DNA from: Alteromonadaceae bacterium
Lineage (GTDB): Bacteria > Pseudomonadota > Gammaproteobacteria > Pseudomonadales > Oleiphilaceae
Reading direction: 5' to 3'
NCBI GenBank assembly: GCA_013393545.1
Contig: JABXHG010000016.1
Location: 1 to 12,065 of the forward strand
Length of the DNA: 12,065 nt
In this document: positions 12,015 through 12,065 of the stretch, in pieces
How the letters are laid out: every line of letters begins with the position of its first letter
Numbering within the stretch: the first letter of the stretch is position 1
The notes under the pieces: generated by a model
What the model saw: the letters and a program-made list of their open reading frames with translations, nothing else
The model's database searches: none
Told to the model about the DNA's origin: nothing
Program-made: the position numbers and the translations under genes

Positions 12015-12065
12015 CCCGGGCTAACGTCAAAAAAGCCATCAAGTACCTGCGGGAAATCTATCGTC
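11942..12065 (+). CDS. Unrecognised partial open frame after the queA breakpoint
   Basis: Right after queA homology ends, another plus-strand frame is open to the window edge, reading [18 protein letters not shown] and then [18 protein letters not shown]. It is helical and charged with natural-looking codon choice, unlike the queA-frame tail in the same DNA. The frame is open from 11903, but bases before 11940 belong to queA, so the ATG at 11942 may or may not be the start; no ribosome site precedes it. I do not recognise the family. It may be the edge of an inserted element or of a different locus. Confidence 0.35.
   Translation, partial: MYEKKYREMCHDQDNFVSINDIRLTRANVKKAIKYLREIYR

Overview
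The window is best read as a nearly complete filamentous-phage (inovirus) prophage integrated beside a tRNA-Leu gene in a gammaproteobacterial chromosome. The host part is GC-rich and has tRNA-Leu(CAA) divergent from queA, with proteins of ordinary gammaproteobacterial type. A halophile such as Halomonas or a relative is plausible, but this is inferred from general appearance and not proven.

Layout from left to right. Positions 1-463 (minus) are the 5' part of an IS1380-family transposase running off the window. An unrecognised AT-rich gene (530-1417, minus) and a small helix-turn-helix repressor (1500-1784, minus) follow on the same strand and form the lysogeny and cargo side. A perfect 16-bp palindrome lies in the divergent control region. 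The plus-strand phage genes then run without a real break to 10796: a MerR/excisionase-like DNA-binding protein, a protein with an apparent in-frame internal start, a small helical protein, a likely ssDNA-binding protein, two tiny one-span membrane proteins, the major coat protein (gpVIII-like) followed by a strong terminator, a Gly-rich adsorption protein (gpIII-like), a gpVI-like membrane protein, the Zot/gpI morphogenesis ATPase, a secretin (gpIV-like), a rolling-circle replication initiator and a tyrosine integrase. Most junctions are ATGA, TGATG or TAATG overlaps, as expected of a compact phage operon.

The order SSB - small membrane proteins - coat - adsorption protein - gpVI - Zot - Rep - integrase matches my recollection of the Pseudomonas Pf1/Pf4 layout. 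Two things differ: a phage-encoded secretin sits between Zot and Rep, and the coat protein has an Ff (M13/fd)-like C-terminal half. Coat, adsorption protein, ATPase and secretin together would form a self-sufficient extrusion system. Rep and SSB would drive single-strand replication, and integrase plus the repressor and HTH protein would control lysogeny.

The right side holds tRNA-Leu(CAA) on the minus strand, its 3' end facing the integrase, with a textbook promoter and a terminator. queA follows on the plus strand but loses homology after about residue 281 (near 11939), where an unrelated open frame continues to the window edge. No left copy of the tRNA end (attL) is visible, so the left boundary is probably beyond the window or was removed when the IS arrived.
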